Of a stretch of DNA of 64,000 nucleotides, positions 53,908-62,536 are shown one piece after another. The translations under genes were made by a program, and so were the position numbers. Under the pieces are notes generated by a model, which made no database searches, was not told where the DNA came from, and saw nothing but the letters and a program-made list of their open reading frames with translations. The stretch spans positions 1 to 64,000 of the forward strand of contig NZ_JAAIJY010000015.1 in NCBI RefSeq assembly GCF_011752065.1, read 5' to 3'. How positions within the stretch are numbered: the first letter of the stretch is position 1; each line of letters opens with the position of its first letter. This DNA comes from Actinomyces sp. ZJ308 (lineage in GTDB: Bacteria > Actinomycetota > Actinomycetes > Actinomycetales > Actinomycetaceae).

Positions 53908-55299
53908 TCACTTGAGGCTGGCCCCTGCGGCCTTGAACGCCTCGTTGAGCTTCTTCTCGCAGTCCTTGGCGGCGGTCTCGACGTCGGTGCCGTCGATGAT
54001 GATCGAGTGGTACATCTTCTCGATCAGTCCCTGGCTGGTGAGTACCCCGGCCTGGACGAGCGGCCCCTTCTCCATGCCGATGGCGCTGCCGACGTTGACC
54101 TGGTCCTGGATCACCTTGATCGAGTCGGAGTACTTCTGGATGGTCTCGTTGCCCAGGTAGCTCGAGTCCTGCGAGATGTCGCTGAGGACGGGAAGCATGC
54201 CGCCGGGCACCGAGTGGAGGAACTCGATGTACTTGTCCTTGGTGAACAGGAACTCCAGGAAGGCCTTCGCCTCTCGCTTGACCTTGGAGGCCTCCCACAC
54301 GACCAGGGGCACGTTCGACACCTCGGCCGGGTAGTTCACCGAATCGGAGGCCTTCATCCTGGGAAGCGGCGCGGCGGCGATGGAGTCGACCAGGTCGGGG
54401 CGGTTGGTGGCCACTCCGGAGATGTGGAATCCGGAGTTGAAGTCGAAGGCGGTCTTGCCCTGGTAGAAGAGGGTCGCCTGGTCGAGGACCGCGTAGTCCA
54501 GGGATCCCTCCGGGGAGACCGACTTGTACAGGTCGGTCCAGTACTTGATGCCGCTGAGGGCCGCATCGGAGGTGAGGTCGGCCTTTCCATCGTCCTTGAG
54601 CAGTCTTTGTCCTGCGGAACGGACGTAGAAGTTGAGGTAGCGCGCCCCCAGCATGTCGCCCGTGCCCAGGGGCACGGAGAGTCCGTAGAGATCATCGGAC
54701 TTTCCGATCGCCTTGGCCGCTGTGGCCAGGTCCTCCCAGGTCGTCGGGACCGACAGACCCTTCTGCTGCAGGATGTCGGTGCGGTACCACATCACCTGGG
54801 CGTGGGAGTAGATGGGCACGGAGTAGGACTTGCCGTCCGACTGCCCCTCGGCCAGCGCCGGCTTGGGGAAGCGGTCTCGGCCGATGGAGTCGATGACCTT
54901 GTCGAGTGGCACCAGGGCCTCGGAGTTGATCATCTCCACGACGTTGTTGGGCAGTGCGGTGGAGATGTCCGGGACCTGTCCGGCGGTCAGTCCGGTGGTC
55001 CACTTGGTGTTGAACTCGGACCAGGAGAACTGCTCGATCTTGACGGTGACATCGGGATTCTTGGTGTGGAACTCCTCGGCCATCTTCTTCATCCAGTCCG
55101 CACGCGGCCCCTGGGTGAAGGACGACCACATGGTGACGGTGCCGCGCAGCGGCCCGGTCTCCTCGTCCTCGGACGAGCTCTTGCCGCCGCATGCGGCCAG
55201 TGCACCGCACAGGCCGACGCCGCCGAGGACCATGAAGCTGCGGCGGCTGAAGGCGGCCGGGAGGTGGGACGGGACAGGGGTAGGGGTGGACGGGATCAT
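53908..55299 (-). CDS. Extracellular solute-binding lipoprotein, MalE family (probably sialic acid / sialoside)
   Basis: A 463-residue family 1 binding protein. The signal SRRSFMVLGGVGLCGALAAC combines a Tat-type SRRSFM with an LAAC lipobox, so it is probably exported folded and lipid-anchored. The mature protein has TVTMWSSFTQGPRADWM, then GGMLPVLSDIS and SLDYAVLDQATLFYQGKTAF typical of the family. ATG 55299 is preceded by AAAGGAGAA. The 5' neighbour is the sialidase. Confidence 0.9.
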   Translation of the reverse strand: MIPSTPTPVPSHLPAAFSRRSFMVLGGVGLCGALAACGGKSSSEDEETGPLRGTVTMWSSFTQGPRADWMKKMAEEFHTKNPDVTVKIEQFSWSEFNTKWTTGLTAGQVPDISTALPNNVVEMINSEALVPLDKVIDSIGRDRFPKPALAEGQSDGKSYSVPIYSHAQVMWYRTDILQQKGLSVPTTWEDLATAAKAIGKSDDLYGLSVPLGTGDMLGARYLNFYVRSAGQRLLKDDGKADLTSDAALSGIKYWTDLYKSVSPEGSLDYAVLDQATLFYQGKTAFDFNSGFHISGVATNRPDLVDSIAAAPLPRMKASDSVNYPAEVSNVPLVVWEASKVKREAKAFLEFLFTKDKYIEFLHSVPGGMLPVLSDISQDSSYLGNETIQKYSDSIKVIQDQVNVGSAIGMEKGPLVQAGVLTSQGLIEKMYHSIIIDGTDVETAAKDCEKKLNEAFKAAGASLK

Positions 55300-55370
55300 G
55301 ACGGTTCTCCTTTGAACGGGGGATGAGTGACGGGTGGACGTGTTACCTGTTGCGGGCGGACGAGTCGTCT

Positions 55371-57701
55371 TCATGAGCAACTGCTCTGGTCCGCTGCTGC
55401 GTGCGGATCGATGACATCGGCGTCGACAACGGCGTCGACGTCCGCGTCGAACCAGCTCAGGGGAAGGCGGGAGAAGTAGAGGCCCTGGCACTCGTTCTCC
55501 CAGAGGAGCCCGATTCTTCCGTCGGGCAGGACACACATGCACTGGTAGACGTAGTGGCCGGGGTTGAAGGTCCGTGAATGCCTCCACGTGCGGCCTCCGT
55601 CAAGGCTGAGTCGGATGACGCCGCAGCCTCGGAACGGGAGCATGAGCGAGGCGTTGGCGAAGACGACGCGGTCCTCCCCCGCGGCCGAGGGCAGAGAGAT
55701 CGCATTGGGCTGGCACCAGATCTCGGGAAGATCCTCGTCGAAGCGGATCGGCCCCCAGGTCTGTCCTGCGTCGTGGGACTCGCTGACGGCGACGCGTCCA
55801 CGAGGGTGCTGGTTGCGCATGAACAGCAGGAGCGATCCGTCCGCCCTCTCCACCACCGCGGCCTCGTGCAGGGACCAGGTCTCGTCAACGAAGGTCTGCG
55901 GGTCGAGCCGCCCGTCGGGAGTCTGCCTGCCCTCGTTGGGACCGTGTCCGAGCTGCCAGGTCTGCCCGTGGTCGTCGGAGTAGGCGACTGTGGCGCACAT
56001 CGCCAGCCAGTTCCGATCATTGTTGAAGTAGAGGGGCACCACGAGGCGTCCGGCGTGGGGGCCGTGTCGCAGGGCGATGCCGTTGCCCGGGCAGGTTCCC
56101 AGGAACCTCATCCAAGGCTGCTTCAGCTGGGGGTTGAGATCCTGCGGCTTGCTCCACGTGACGCCGTCGTCGTCGGAGTGAGCGATCTGCAGGTAGCTGG
56201 TGGGGATGGCCAGGAGGCTCTCGGCGGGGTCCGCACCGGGGGCGAGCTCGATGTTTCCGGCCGGATGACCGTCGCGGAGCACGGTTCCATCATCCTCAAT
56301 CCGGAACTCGGTCCCCTGGCCGTCGATCGTGGTCACCGCACCGTCCGCCTCGACGACGTAGCGACCGTCGTCGAGGTCGCGCAGGAGCCGCCTTCCATGC
56401 TCGTCGAACCCGGTCGACGCCCAGCAGTTGGGCTGCCCGATCCCACCGGGGAAGTGATCGATAAGGACGTGGATCCTGCCCGTATGAGGGTCCTGGACCA
56501 TGCAGGAGTCGATCACCGACGAGGCGTCCTCGCCGCGTCCCGGGCAGTCGATGACGGTGCGTGCGGGCTCCCAGCTCCGTCCTCCGTCAAGGGACCGGCG
56601 CACGACGAAGTTGATGTCGTTGGGAGAGTCATTGGCATTGGAGACGCGCTGGTCGGCCCCGGCCAGGATGGTTCCGGAGGTCAGTGCGAGCAGAGAGGGG
56701 ATCCGGTAGGACGCCGAGCCGCAGTACCCCCTGTCGAACAGGGCGTCGGTCTCGATCGGCTCGACCTCGCACAGCCGCTTGATCTGTGCGTCGCTGAGGG
56801 CGTAGTCGTAGAGTCCAGCGCGCTGGACCTCTCCGGACAGGCGCACGCCGTTGCAGTCCTGGCCGACGACGATCTCATCGAGTCCCTCGACCTCACCGAG
56901 GAAGAACTCGCCGGGAGCGTGCTTCTCTCGGAAGCCGTCGACGTAGAGGTCGACCGCACCGTGCCCCACAGTCACCACGACCTCGTGCCAGCCGCCATCG
57001 CTCCATGCACCGGTGGCGGTGACCTCACGGCGATCCCCCGCCGCACTCACGCCGGTATAGGTGATTCCCTCCGGCCCGACCATCACGGCGAGCTGCTCGC
57101 GCCCGAGCCCGCCGGCTGCGAGGAGGGCTCCTTGCTGCATACGGCCCCGTACCCTGAAGCGCAGCCAGAGGGAGCCGTGCTGGGAGTCGGAGAAGCGGGC
57201 GACGTCGTAGGGGCTCAGGCGGTTCGCGGCGAACTCGACCAGCGGTTCCGCGCGTCGCGACAGAGCCAGGACCTCTCGCGCAGTCAGTACCTCGGAGTGC
57301 ACCGTGAACGCGGTGACCTCTGGGCTCCCACCCCGCCCCAGGACGGCCTGCGTCAGCTCGGGGAGGTCCTTGAGGAATGCCGTGGTGGTGCCGCAGAAGA
57401 CCTGGTAGCCATCGAGATAGAGGCGGGTGCCTGAGGGGCCGACAGTGACGACGGCGCTGTGCCGGCGCCCGTCGTCGAGTGCGCGCACGTCCTCGGCCTC
57501 CAGCTTGCTCCACCTGTCTGGGACCTTCACCTCGTACACGAGCGACGATCCGACGATGCGCATGTCGAGAGAGCATCCCTCGGCGCCGCGCAGCGCGAAC
57601 AGGTTTCCGTCGGACCTCGACCTGAAGTCGAAGGATATGCTTCCTGATTCAGCGTCGAGGATTTTTTCATCAAGCCGCATCGCGGCATGCACAGAGCCCA
57701 T
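55371..57701 (-). CDS. Sialidase with two N-terminal LamG-like domains and no signal peptide
   Basis: A 776-residue exo-sialidase releasing terminal sialic acid. Residues ~8-155 and ~165-315 are two concanavalin/LamG-like modules. The catalytic propeller (about 325-760) has the Arg motif YRIPSLL near 329 and five Asp boxes: SLDGGRSWEP, SDDDGVTWSK, SDDHGQTWQL, SHDAGQTWGP, SLDGGRTWRH. Secreted Actinomyces sialidases carry a signal peptide and LPXTG anchor, but this one starts MGSVHAAMRLDEK and ends DPHAAADQSSCS, so it is probably cytoplasmic and acts on imported sialosides. GGTGGAGA precedes ATG 57701. Confidence 0.92.
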   Translation of the reverse strand: MGSVHAAMRLDEKILDAESGSISFDFRSRSDGNLFALRGAEGCSLDMRIVGSSLVYEVKVPDRWSKLEAEDVRALDDGRRHSAVVTVGPSGTRLYLDGYQVFCGTTTAFLKDLPELTQAVLGRGGSPEVTAFTVHSEVLTAREVLALSRRAEPLVEFAANRLSPYDVARFSDSQHGSLWLRFRVRGRMQQGALLAAGGLGREQLAVMVGPEGITYTGVSAAGDRREVTATGAWSDGGWHEVVVTVGHGAVDLYVDGFREKHAPGEFFLGEVEGLDEIVVGQDCNGVRLSGEVQRAGLYDYALSDAQIKRLCEVEPIETDALFDRGYCGSASYRIPSLLALTSGTILAGADQRVSNANDSPNDINFVVRRSLDGGRSWEPARTVIDCPGRGEDASSVIDSCMVQDPHTGRIHVLIDHFPGGIGQPNCWASTGFDEHGRRLLRDLDDGRYVVEADGAVTTIDGQGTEFRIEDDGTVLRDGHPAGNIELAPGADPAESLLAIPTSYLQIAHSDDDGVTWSKPQDLNPQLKQPWMRFLGTCPGNGIALRHGPHAGRLVVPLYFNNDRNWLAMCATVAYSDDHGQTWQLGHGPNEGRQTPDGRLDPQTFVDETWSLHEAAVVERADGSLLLFMRNQHPRGRVAVSESHDAGQTWGPIRFDEDLPEIWCQPNAISLPSAAGEDRVVFANASLMLPFRGCGVIRLSLDGGRTWRHSRTFNPGHYVYQCMCVLPDGRIGLLWENECQGLYFSRLPLSWFDADVDAVVDADVIDPHAAADQSSCS

Positions 57702-57780
57702 AAGTCTCCACCTACTTCTCTAAAAAAGGACACAGAGGCCCCTCTTGGTAACTGAATTGATTGCGATAACCATCCACCAA

Positions 57781-57823
57781 TGTCAGACATGGTGAGACAC
57801 GCGCATCAAGAATGCGTCTGACA
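57781..57823. promoter_or_regulatory. Predicted nan operators upstream of the sialidase
   Basis: TGTCAGACA at 57781-57789 and its inverse GTCTGACA at 57816-57823, 27 bases apart. Confidence 0.5.
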
Positions 57824-58304
57824 GCAGCCGCACTCGATCTCATGGGATCAAGGACTCATCAGGACGCTTGTCGCCTCATATCGCCTCATGAAACGACGAC
57901 GAGACGGTGAGCAGCAGGTCGCGAATCACGACCCCTTCCGTCACACTGACGGGATCCGGCCCATCATCGACCGTCAGGAGCAAGTCAAAGAGGGGCCCCG
58001 ACCCTCGCGCACGACGGACTGACGACGCGCAGTCGTGGTCACGCGCCATGGCGCTGCGACATACATAGGACCCTCCTTCACAATCAACACCTTTGTTGAC
58101 GGCCATACAGGCCGCATACAGTTCCTCGCTGAACTGATAAAAGTAATGTACCCGACATGTGACCTGAAAGTCAATCCCCATAGCCGCAGAATTCGCGTTG
58201 AATTCACACCGAATAGACGCCCTGACCTCCACAGAATCTTCAATGACCATATTGACCGTTCGAGCTGTTACCGTTTGAGTCGTCTGACGGTGATCGATAC
58301 AGCA

Positions 58305-58338
58305 CTGAGGGGCGGACCCGTTCGGGTCCGCCCCTCAG
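58305..58338 (-). terminator. Terminator of the sia (Dpp-type) operon
   Basis: A 15-bp perfect G+C stem (58305-58319 with 58324-58338) and a 4-base loop, 42 bases after the last gene. Confidence 0.8.
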
Positions 58339-58379
58339 GATGAGGCCGGTGAATCAGGATATGACCGGACGATGACTAC

Positions 58380-59207
58380 TCAGACGTCGAGCAGCGAGGG
58401 CACCGCCGCCAGGAGTGTACGAGTGTACTCCTCCTGCGGGTTGTTGAAGATCTCCTTGGTGGTGTTGAGCTCGAGGATCTTGCCGAAGTACATGACGGCG
58501 ATCCGGTCCGAGACGTAACGCACCGTGTTGATGTCGTGACTGATGAAGACCAGCCCCAGGCCCAGGGACGCCTTGAGGTCCTGGAGGAGGTTGAGCACCT
58601 GGGCACGCACGGAGACGTCCAGAGCGGAGGTGGGCTCGTCGGCCACGATGATGTCGGGGTCCAGGGCGAGCGCTCGGGCGATGGCCACGCGCTGGCGCTG
58701 ACCACCAGAGATCTGCCTGGGCAGCACGTTGAGGGCGCTGGGGGGCAGACCGACCAGGTGGAGCAGGTCGCGCACGCGTGCCTCGCGCTCCTTCGGTGAC
58801 CCGATGCCGTGGACATTGAGCGGGTCGATGAGCGTGTCGTGCACGATCATGCGCGGGTTGAGAGCCGTCGCCGGGTCCTGGAAGACCACCGAGATGCTGC
58901 GCCCCAGCTCGCGACGGTCCGAGGCGGAGTGCCCCAGCGGACGTCCTTTGAAGATGACCTCACCGGAGGTGACCGGTTGCAGCCCCACCATGACCCGGGC
59001 GGTGGTGGACTTACCGCAGCCCGACTCTCCCACGAGGCCCAGCGTCTCCCCGCGCTTGACGGACAGTGAGACGTTGTTGACCGCGTGGACCGTGTCCGGG
59101 TTGAACAGGCCGCCGGTGCGGGACTTGTGGATGACGTTGACGTCCTTGAGCTCGACGACCGGCTGGTCCTCGCTCCATGAGGTCGATGCGGAGGTGTTGG
59201 AAGGCAT
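58380..59207 (-). CDS. Dpp/Opp-type ABC transporter ATP-binding subunit (SiaI-like)
   Basis: A 275-residue ATPase, OppF/DppF type: Walker A GLVGESGCGKST near residue 60, signature ISGGQRQRVAIARAL near 165, Walker B IIVADEPTSALD and the usual end EEYTRTLLAAVPSLL. The ATG overlaps the stop of the fused permease-ATPase (ATGA). Last gene of the sia operon. Confidence 0.92.
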   Translation of the reverse strand: MPSNTSASTSWSEDQPVVELKDVNVIHKSRTGGLFNPDTVHAVNNVSLSVKRGETLGLVGESGCGKSTTARVMVGLQPVTSGEVIFKGRPLGHSASDRRELGRSISVVFQDPATALNPRMIVHDTLIDPLNVHGIGSPKEREARVRDLLHLVGLPPSALNVLPRQISGGQRQRVAIARALALDPDIIVADEPTSALDVSVRAQVLNLLQDLKASLGLGLVFISHDINTVRYVSDRIAVMYFGKILELNTTKEIFNNPQEEYTRTLLAAVPSLLDV

Positions 59208-61360
59208 CAGTGGTTCTCCTTCGCGAGCAGAGCCTCGAGCTCGGGGGTGATGGCGTAGCTGTGCTCGGTCGTGCCGGGCACCGGCTTGAGCACGGGCCGG
59301 GTGTCCAGGCCGACCGTCGGGTGGGCCGATCGCGGGGCGAACCGGTCGCCCTTGACGAACTCGCTGGGCGAGGGAACCACGCCACGCACCTGGTGGAGCC
59401 GCTTGGAGCCGGCCTCGATGGAGAGCACGGCCCCCAGCAGACCGCGGGTGTACTCGTGGACGGGGTTGGACAGCAGCTCGCTGGTGGGAGCCTGCTCGAC
59501 CACCTGGCCGGCATACATGACGGTGATGCGGTGAGCCAGCTTGGCCACCAGCGCCAGGTCGTGCGAGACGAAGACCATCGCGAAGCCCAGTTTCTCGCGC
59601 AGCTCGTTGAGCAGGTCGATGACCTGCTTCTGGACGGTCACGTCCAGCGCCGTCGTCGGCTCGTCGGCCAGGACCAGTGAGGGGTCCCGGGTCAGGGCCA
59701 TGGCGATGAGGACGCGCTGACGCTGACCGCCGGAGAGCTCGTGCGGGTAGCTGCGCAGCGTGCGCTTGGGGTCGAGTCCCACCAGCTCGAGGAGCTCCTC
59801 GGCGCTGCGGGTACCGCCGCGGGAGGTCAGCTGAGCCATCTGGGTGCGGATGAGCATGGAGGGGTTCAGTGACGACAGGGCGTCCTGATAGACCATGCTC
59901 ATCTCGTGACCACGCAGGGCGTTGTGCTCGGCCGGCGTCATCTCGAGGATGTTGCGTCCCTTGAACAGGATCTCGCCGGAGAGGCGGGCGGACGAGGGCA
60001 GCAGCCCCATGACGGCCATCGAGCTGATGGACTTGCCGCAGCCGGACTCCCCCACCAGGCCCATGGTCTCGCCGGGGCGCACCGAGAAGGACACGCCGTC
60101 AACGATGTTGACCTCACCGTGCTGCTCGGGGAAGGCGATCGAGAGGTTCTTGACCTCAAGGACCGGCTCCTCACCGGTGTCCTCGTAGACCAGACGGTCA
60201 CGACGGGCGAGCTCGGCCACCCGCAGGGAACTGAGCCGATCGGCCAGAGGAACGTCCTCGGCCGCCGGAGCAACCACTCCGGTCAGGGAGCTCACACTGC
60301 TGGCATCCCCCTCCTTGGCGGCGGTGGAGTTGGCGGTCACCGCCTCGGCGGCGTCGTCCCAGGCCTCCAGAGTCTCCTGGGCCTCGGCCTCCATGGCCTC
60401 CTCATCCGCCTGGACATCGGGCTTGGCCTTGATGCGCGGCGAGGCCATCGCGTCGGTCAGCCCCTCGGACAGGACGTTGAGACACAGGGTGGTGATGAGG
60501 ATGAGCAGGCCGGGGAAGAAGGTCGGCCACCAGTGGCCGGACAGAAGCAGCTCCTTGCCCTCGGAGAGCATGTTTCCCCAGGTCGGGGTGTTGACGGACT
60601 TGATGCCCGCACCGATGAAGGACAGCGAGGCCTCGAAGACGATCGCATCGGCCACCAGGACGGTGGCGAAGACCATGATCGGGGCGATGCAGTTGCGGGC
60701 CACGTGCTTGAGAAGGATCCACGGCACCGGCGCCCCCATCACCTTGGAGGCGGCGACGTAGTCCTCTCCGAACTGGGAGATGATGTTGGCGCGCACCACG
60801 CGGGTGAGCTGAGGGATGTAGAGGATGGCGATGGAGATGATGATGACCGGCAGCATCGGCAGGCGGGTGGACATCGCCGAGACGAGCACGGCGGCCAGGG
60901 CGATCCCGGGGAAGGACATGACGACGTCGAGCACGCGCATGAGGGTCTCAGCAATCCACTTGCGCGATGTGGCCGCGACGGCCCCGAGGACGGAGGCCAC
61001 CAGAAGCGCCAGACCGGTGGCGGTCAGACCCACGACCAGTGAGACCCTGGCGCCATAGACGGCACGGGAGAAGATGTCGCGTCCAGTGCCGTCGGTACCG
61101 AACAGGTGTGACATCGAGGGAGCCACCACGGGATCGCTTGCGGTGACCTCGCCGACGCCCTCGATGTACGAGGTCGTCTTGGCCTCCGCAAGCCCGGTAG
61201 CACCAGGAGCATAGGGCGCCACGACGGGAGCCAGGATGGCGATCAGGGCAATGAGGCCGAGCACGACGATGGCGATCTTCGAGCCGATGGGCAGCGCCCT
61301 CCAGCCCTGGAAGCGCCGCCCGGGCCGCGAGGCCTTATCCAGTGTGGAACGGTGCAGCAT
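59207..61360 (-). CDS. Fused Dpp-type permease (DppC) and ATPase (DppD) (SiaG-like)
   Basis: A 717-residue two-domain protein. Residues 1-300 are a DppC-like permease (ALIAILAPVVAPYAP, APVPWILLKHVARNCIAPI). An acidic linker covers about 305-390. From ~400 follows an ATPase with Walker A MGLVGESGCGKSIS near 440, signature ELSGGQRQRVLIAMAL near 540 and Walker B VLADEPTTALD. Separate genes are the rule in Opp/Dpp systems. A fused form is, as I recall, found in C. glutamicum sialic acid SiaEFGI. The start overlaps the siaF stop (ATGA). Confidence 0.9.
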   Translation of the reverse strand: MLHRSTLDKASRPGRRFQGWRALPIGSKIAIVVLGLIALIAILAPVVAPYAPGATGLAEAKTTSYIEGVGEVTASDPVVAPSMSHLFGTDGTGRDIFSRAVYGARVSLVVGLTATGLALLVASVLGAVAATSRKWIAETLMRVLDVVMSFPGIALAAVLVSAMSTRLPMLPVIIISIAILYIPQLTRVVRANIISQFGEDYVAASKVMGAPVPWILLKHVARNCIAPIMVFATVLVADAIVFEASLSFIGAGIKSVNTPTWGNMLSEGKELLLSGHWWPTFFPGLLILITTLCLNVLSEGLTDAMASPRIKAKPDVQADEEAMEAEAQETLEAWDDAAEAVTANSTAAKEGDASSVSSLTGVVAPAAEDVPLADRLSSLRVAELARRDRLVYEDTGEEPVLEVKNLSIAFPEQHGEVNIVDGVSFSVRPGETMGLVGESGCGKSISSMAVMGLLPSSARLSGEILFKGRNILEMTPAEHNALRGHEMSMVYQDALSSLNPSMLIRTQMAQLTSRGGTRSAEELLELVGLDPKRTLRSYPHELSGGQRQRVLIAMALTRDPSLVLADEPTTALDVTVQKQVIDLLNELREKLGFAMVFVSHDLALVAKLAHRITVMYAGQVVEQAPTSELLSNPVHEYTRGLLGAVLSIEAGSKRLHQVRGVVPSPSEFVKGDRFAPRSAHPTVGLDTRPVLKPVPGTTEHSYAITPELEALLAKENH

Positions 61361-62325
61361 CAGATGCTCCTGATTCGTGGGTTGACGAGGACGTAGAGCA
61401 TGTCAACAACGATGTTGATGAGGATGAAGGCCAGCGCCACCGTGATGGATACTCCCTGGACGATGTTGACGTCGTTACGGGTGATTCCCTGGAAGATCAG
61501 CTGCCCCATCCCCTTGATGTTGAAGATCATCTCGATGACGACGGCGCCGCCCATGGCGTAGCCGATGCGCAGTCCCAGCACGGTCAGCGGGGTGATGAGC
61601 GCGTTGCGCAGCACGTTGCGGGCGACCACGATGTTCTTGGGAATACCACCACCGATGGCGGTACGCACGTAGTCGCGATCGAGCTCCTCGACCATGGCGG
61701 TACGCACCACGCGGGTGAGCGAGCCCGTGTTGGGAACCGCGATGGCCAGTGCCGGCAGGAAGATCTGGTTGAGGTAGGTGGCAGGGTCCTCACTGAAAGG
61801 CACCCACTCGGACACCAGCGCGGGGAAGGTTCCCGTTCCTCCCGGAATGTCCGAGAACCACTGGATGAGCAGGAGGGCGAGCCAGAAGGACGGGGTGGCC
61901 AGGCAGGCGATGGAGATGACGCGGATGACCTGGTCCTGCCACTTGTCGCGGTACAGGGCGGCGACAATGCCGAGGATCGTGGCGAAGATGACGGCCACGA
62001 AGATTCCGATGAAGGTCAGCTGGAGCGTGATCGGGAAGGCATCGGCGACCAGGCGGGAGATGCTGACTCCGGTGAAGGAGGTGCCGAGGTCTCCGTGGGC
62101 CAGGCCCACAAGGTAGTCCCAGAACCGCTTGAGGAGGGGATCGTTGAGGTGGTGGACGACGCGGTACTGCTCAAGGGCGTCTGCCGTTGCCGACTCACCC
62201 AGCGCCAAGCGCGCCGGGTCGGCCGAGGAGAACGACATGACGACGAAGACGAGCAGCGTCACGCCCAGCACCATGACCGGCAGCGCGACCAGGCGCCTTC
62301 CGATCAGGCGGATGAGGTTGGACAC
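61360..62325 (-). CDS. Dpp-type ABC permease (DppB, SiaF-like)
   Basis: A 321-residue permease: VSNLIRLIGRRLVALPVMVL, LGTSFTGVSISRLVADAFPI and the C-terminal EMIFNIKGMGQLIFQ. GTG 62325 is selected because AAAGGAG lies 7 bases before it; the longer ATG frame (62409) lacks such a site and adds 28 unconserved residues. Second gene of the operon, 211 bases after the binding protein. Confidence 0.9.
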   Translation of the reverse strand: MSNLIRLIGRRLVALPVMVLGVTLLVFVVMSFSSADPARLALGESATADALEQYRVVHHLNDPLLKRFWDYLVGLAHGDLGTSFTGVSISRLVADAFPITLQLTFIGIFVAVIFATILGIVAALYRDKWQDQVIRVISIACLATPSFWLALLLIQWFSDIPGGTGTFPALVSEWVPFSEDPATYLNQIFLPALAIAVPNTGSLTRVVRTAMVEELDRDYVRTAIGGGIPKNIVVARNVLRNALITPLTVLGLRIGYAMGGAVVIEMIFNIKGMGQLIFQGITRNDVNIVQGVSITVALAFILINIVVDMLYVLVNPRIRSI

Positions 62326-62410
62326 TGAAATGCTCCTTTGCGTTAGCGTCCTGCCGCCAAGGAGGGCGGCTGGGGGGCTTGGCAGCGGGGAGGCCAGCTG
62401 CCACGCCAAT

Positions 62411-62432
62411 TGTCTGATGTCTGATGTCAGAT
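62411..62432. promoter_or_regulatory. Predicted nan operator upstream of siaF
   Basis: TGTCTGATGTCTGATGTCAG, with the inner inverted repeat TCTGA-TG-TCAGA (62420-62431), 85-107 bases before the GTG. A variant of the TGTCAGAC core. Confidence 0.5.
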
Positions 62433-62481
62433 AGCAAGTCCGTCACTTCTGCTCCGCAGAAGCTCCGGAGACCCGAGAACG

Positions 62482-62529
62482 GCTCGGGCGGCACGGCGGG
62501 CCAGTACTGGCTCGCCGCGCCGCCCGAGC
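62482..62529 (-). other. Intercistronic hairpin after the Dpp-type binding protein gene
   Basis: A 22-position stem (62482-62503 with 62508-62529; one A-C mismatch, one G-T pair) and loop GTAC, directly after the SBP stop. It may be a terminator or mRNA stabiliser separating high SBP from lower permease expression. Confidence 0.7.
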
Positions 62530-62536
62530 ACAGACC

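Larger units (their letters stand above)
57702..58379. other. Long AT-richer intergenic region with sialidase control sites
   Basis: 678 bases without a convincing gene. It contains inverted nan-type sites (57781-57823) 80-122 bases before the sialidase start, the terminator of the upstream sia operon (58305-58338) and a stretch (about 58080-58260) clearly lower in GC than its neighbours. A short minus-strand frame (57876-58250) has no start signal and no recognised motif. Confidence 0.6.

Noticed and set aside
52961-54298. 445-residue version of the MalF-type permease
   Set aside because: The N-terminal 150 residues are an out-of-frame reading of the solute-binding protein; the permease proper begins at 53848.
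53869-55326. 485-codon plus-strand frame opposite the solute-binding protein
   Set aside because: Antisense shadow; the minus-strand gene has lipobox, Shine-Dalgarno and family motifs.
55578-57434. 618-codon plus-strand frame opposite the sialidase
   Set aside because: Antisense to the sialidase with all its Asp boxes; no independent evidence of coding.
57876-58250. 124-codon minus-strand frame in the gap before the sialidase
   Set aside because: No Shine-Dalgarno or leaderless box, no motif, odd composition for this genome; a plus-strand frame of similar size overlaps it.
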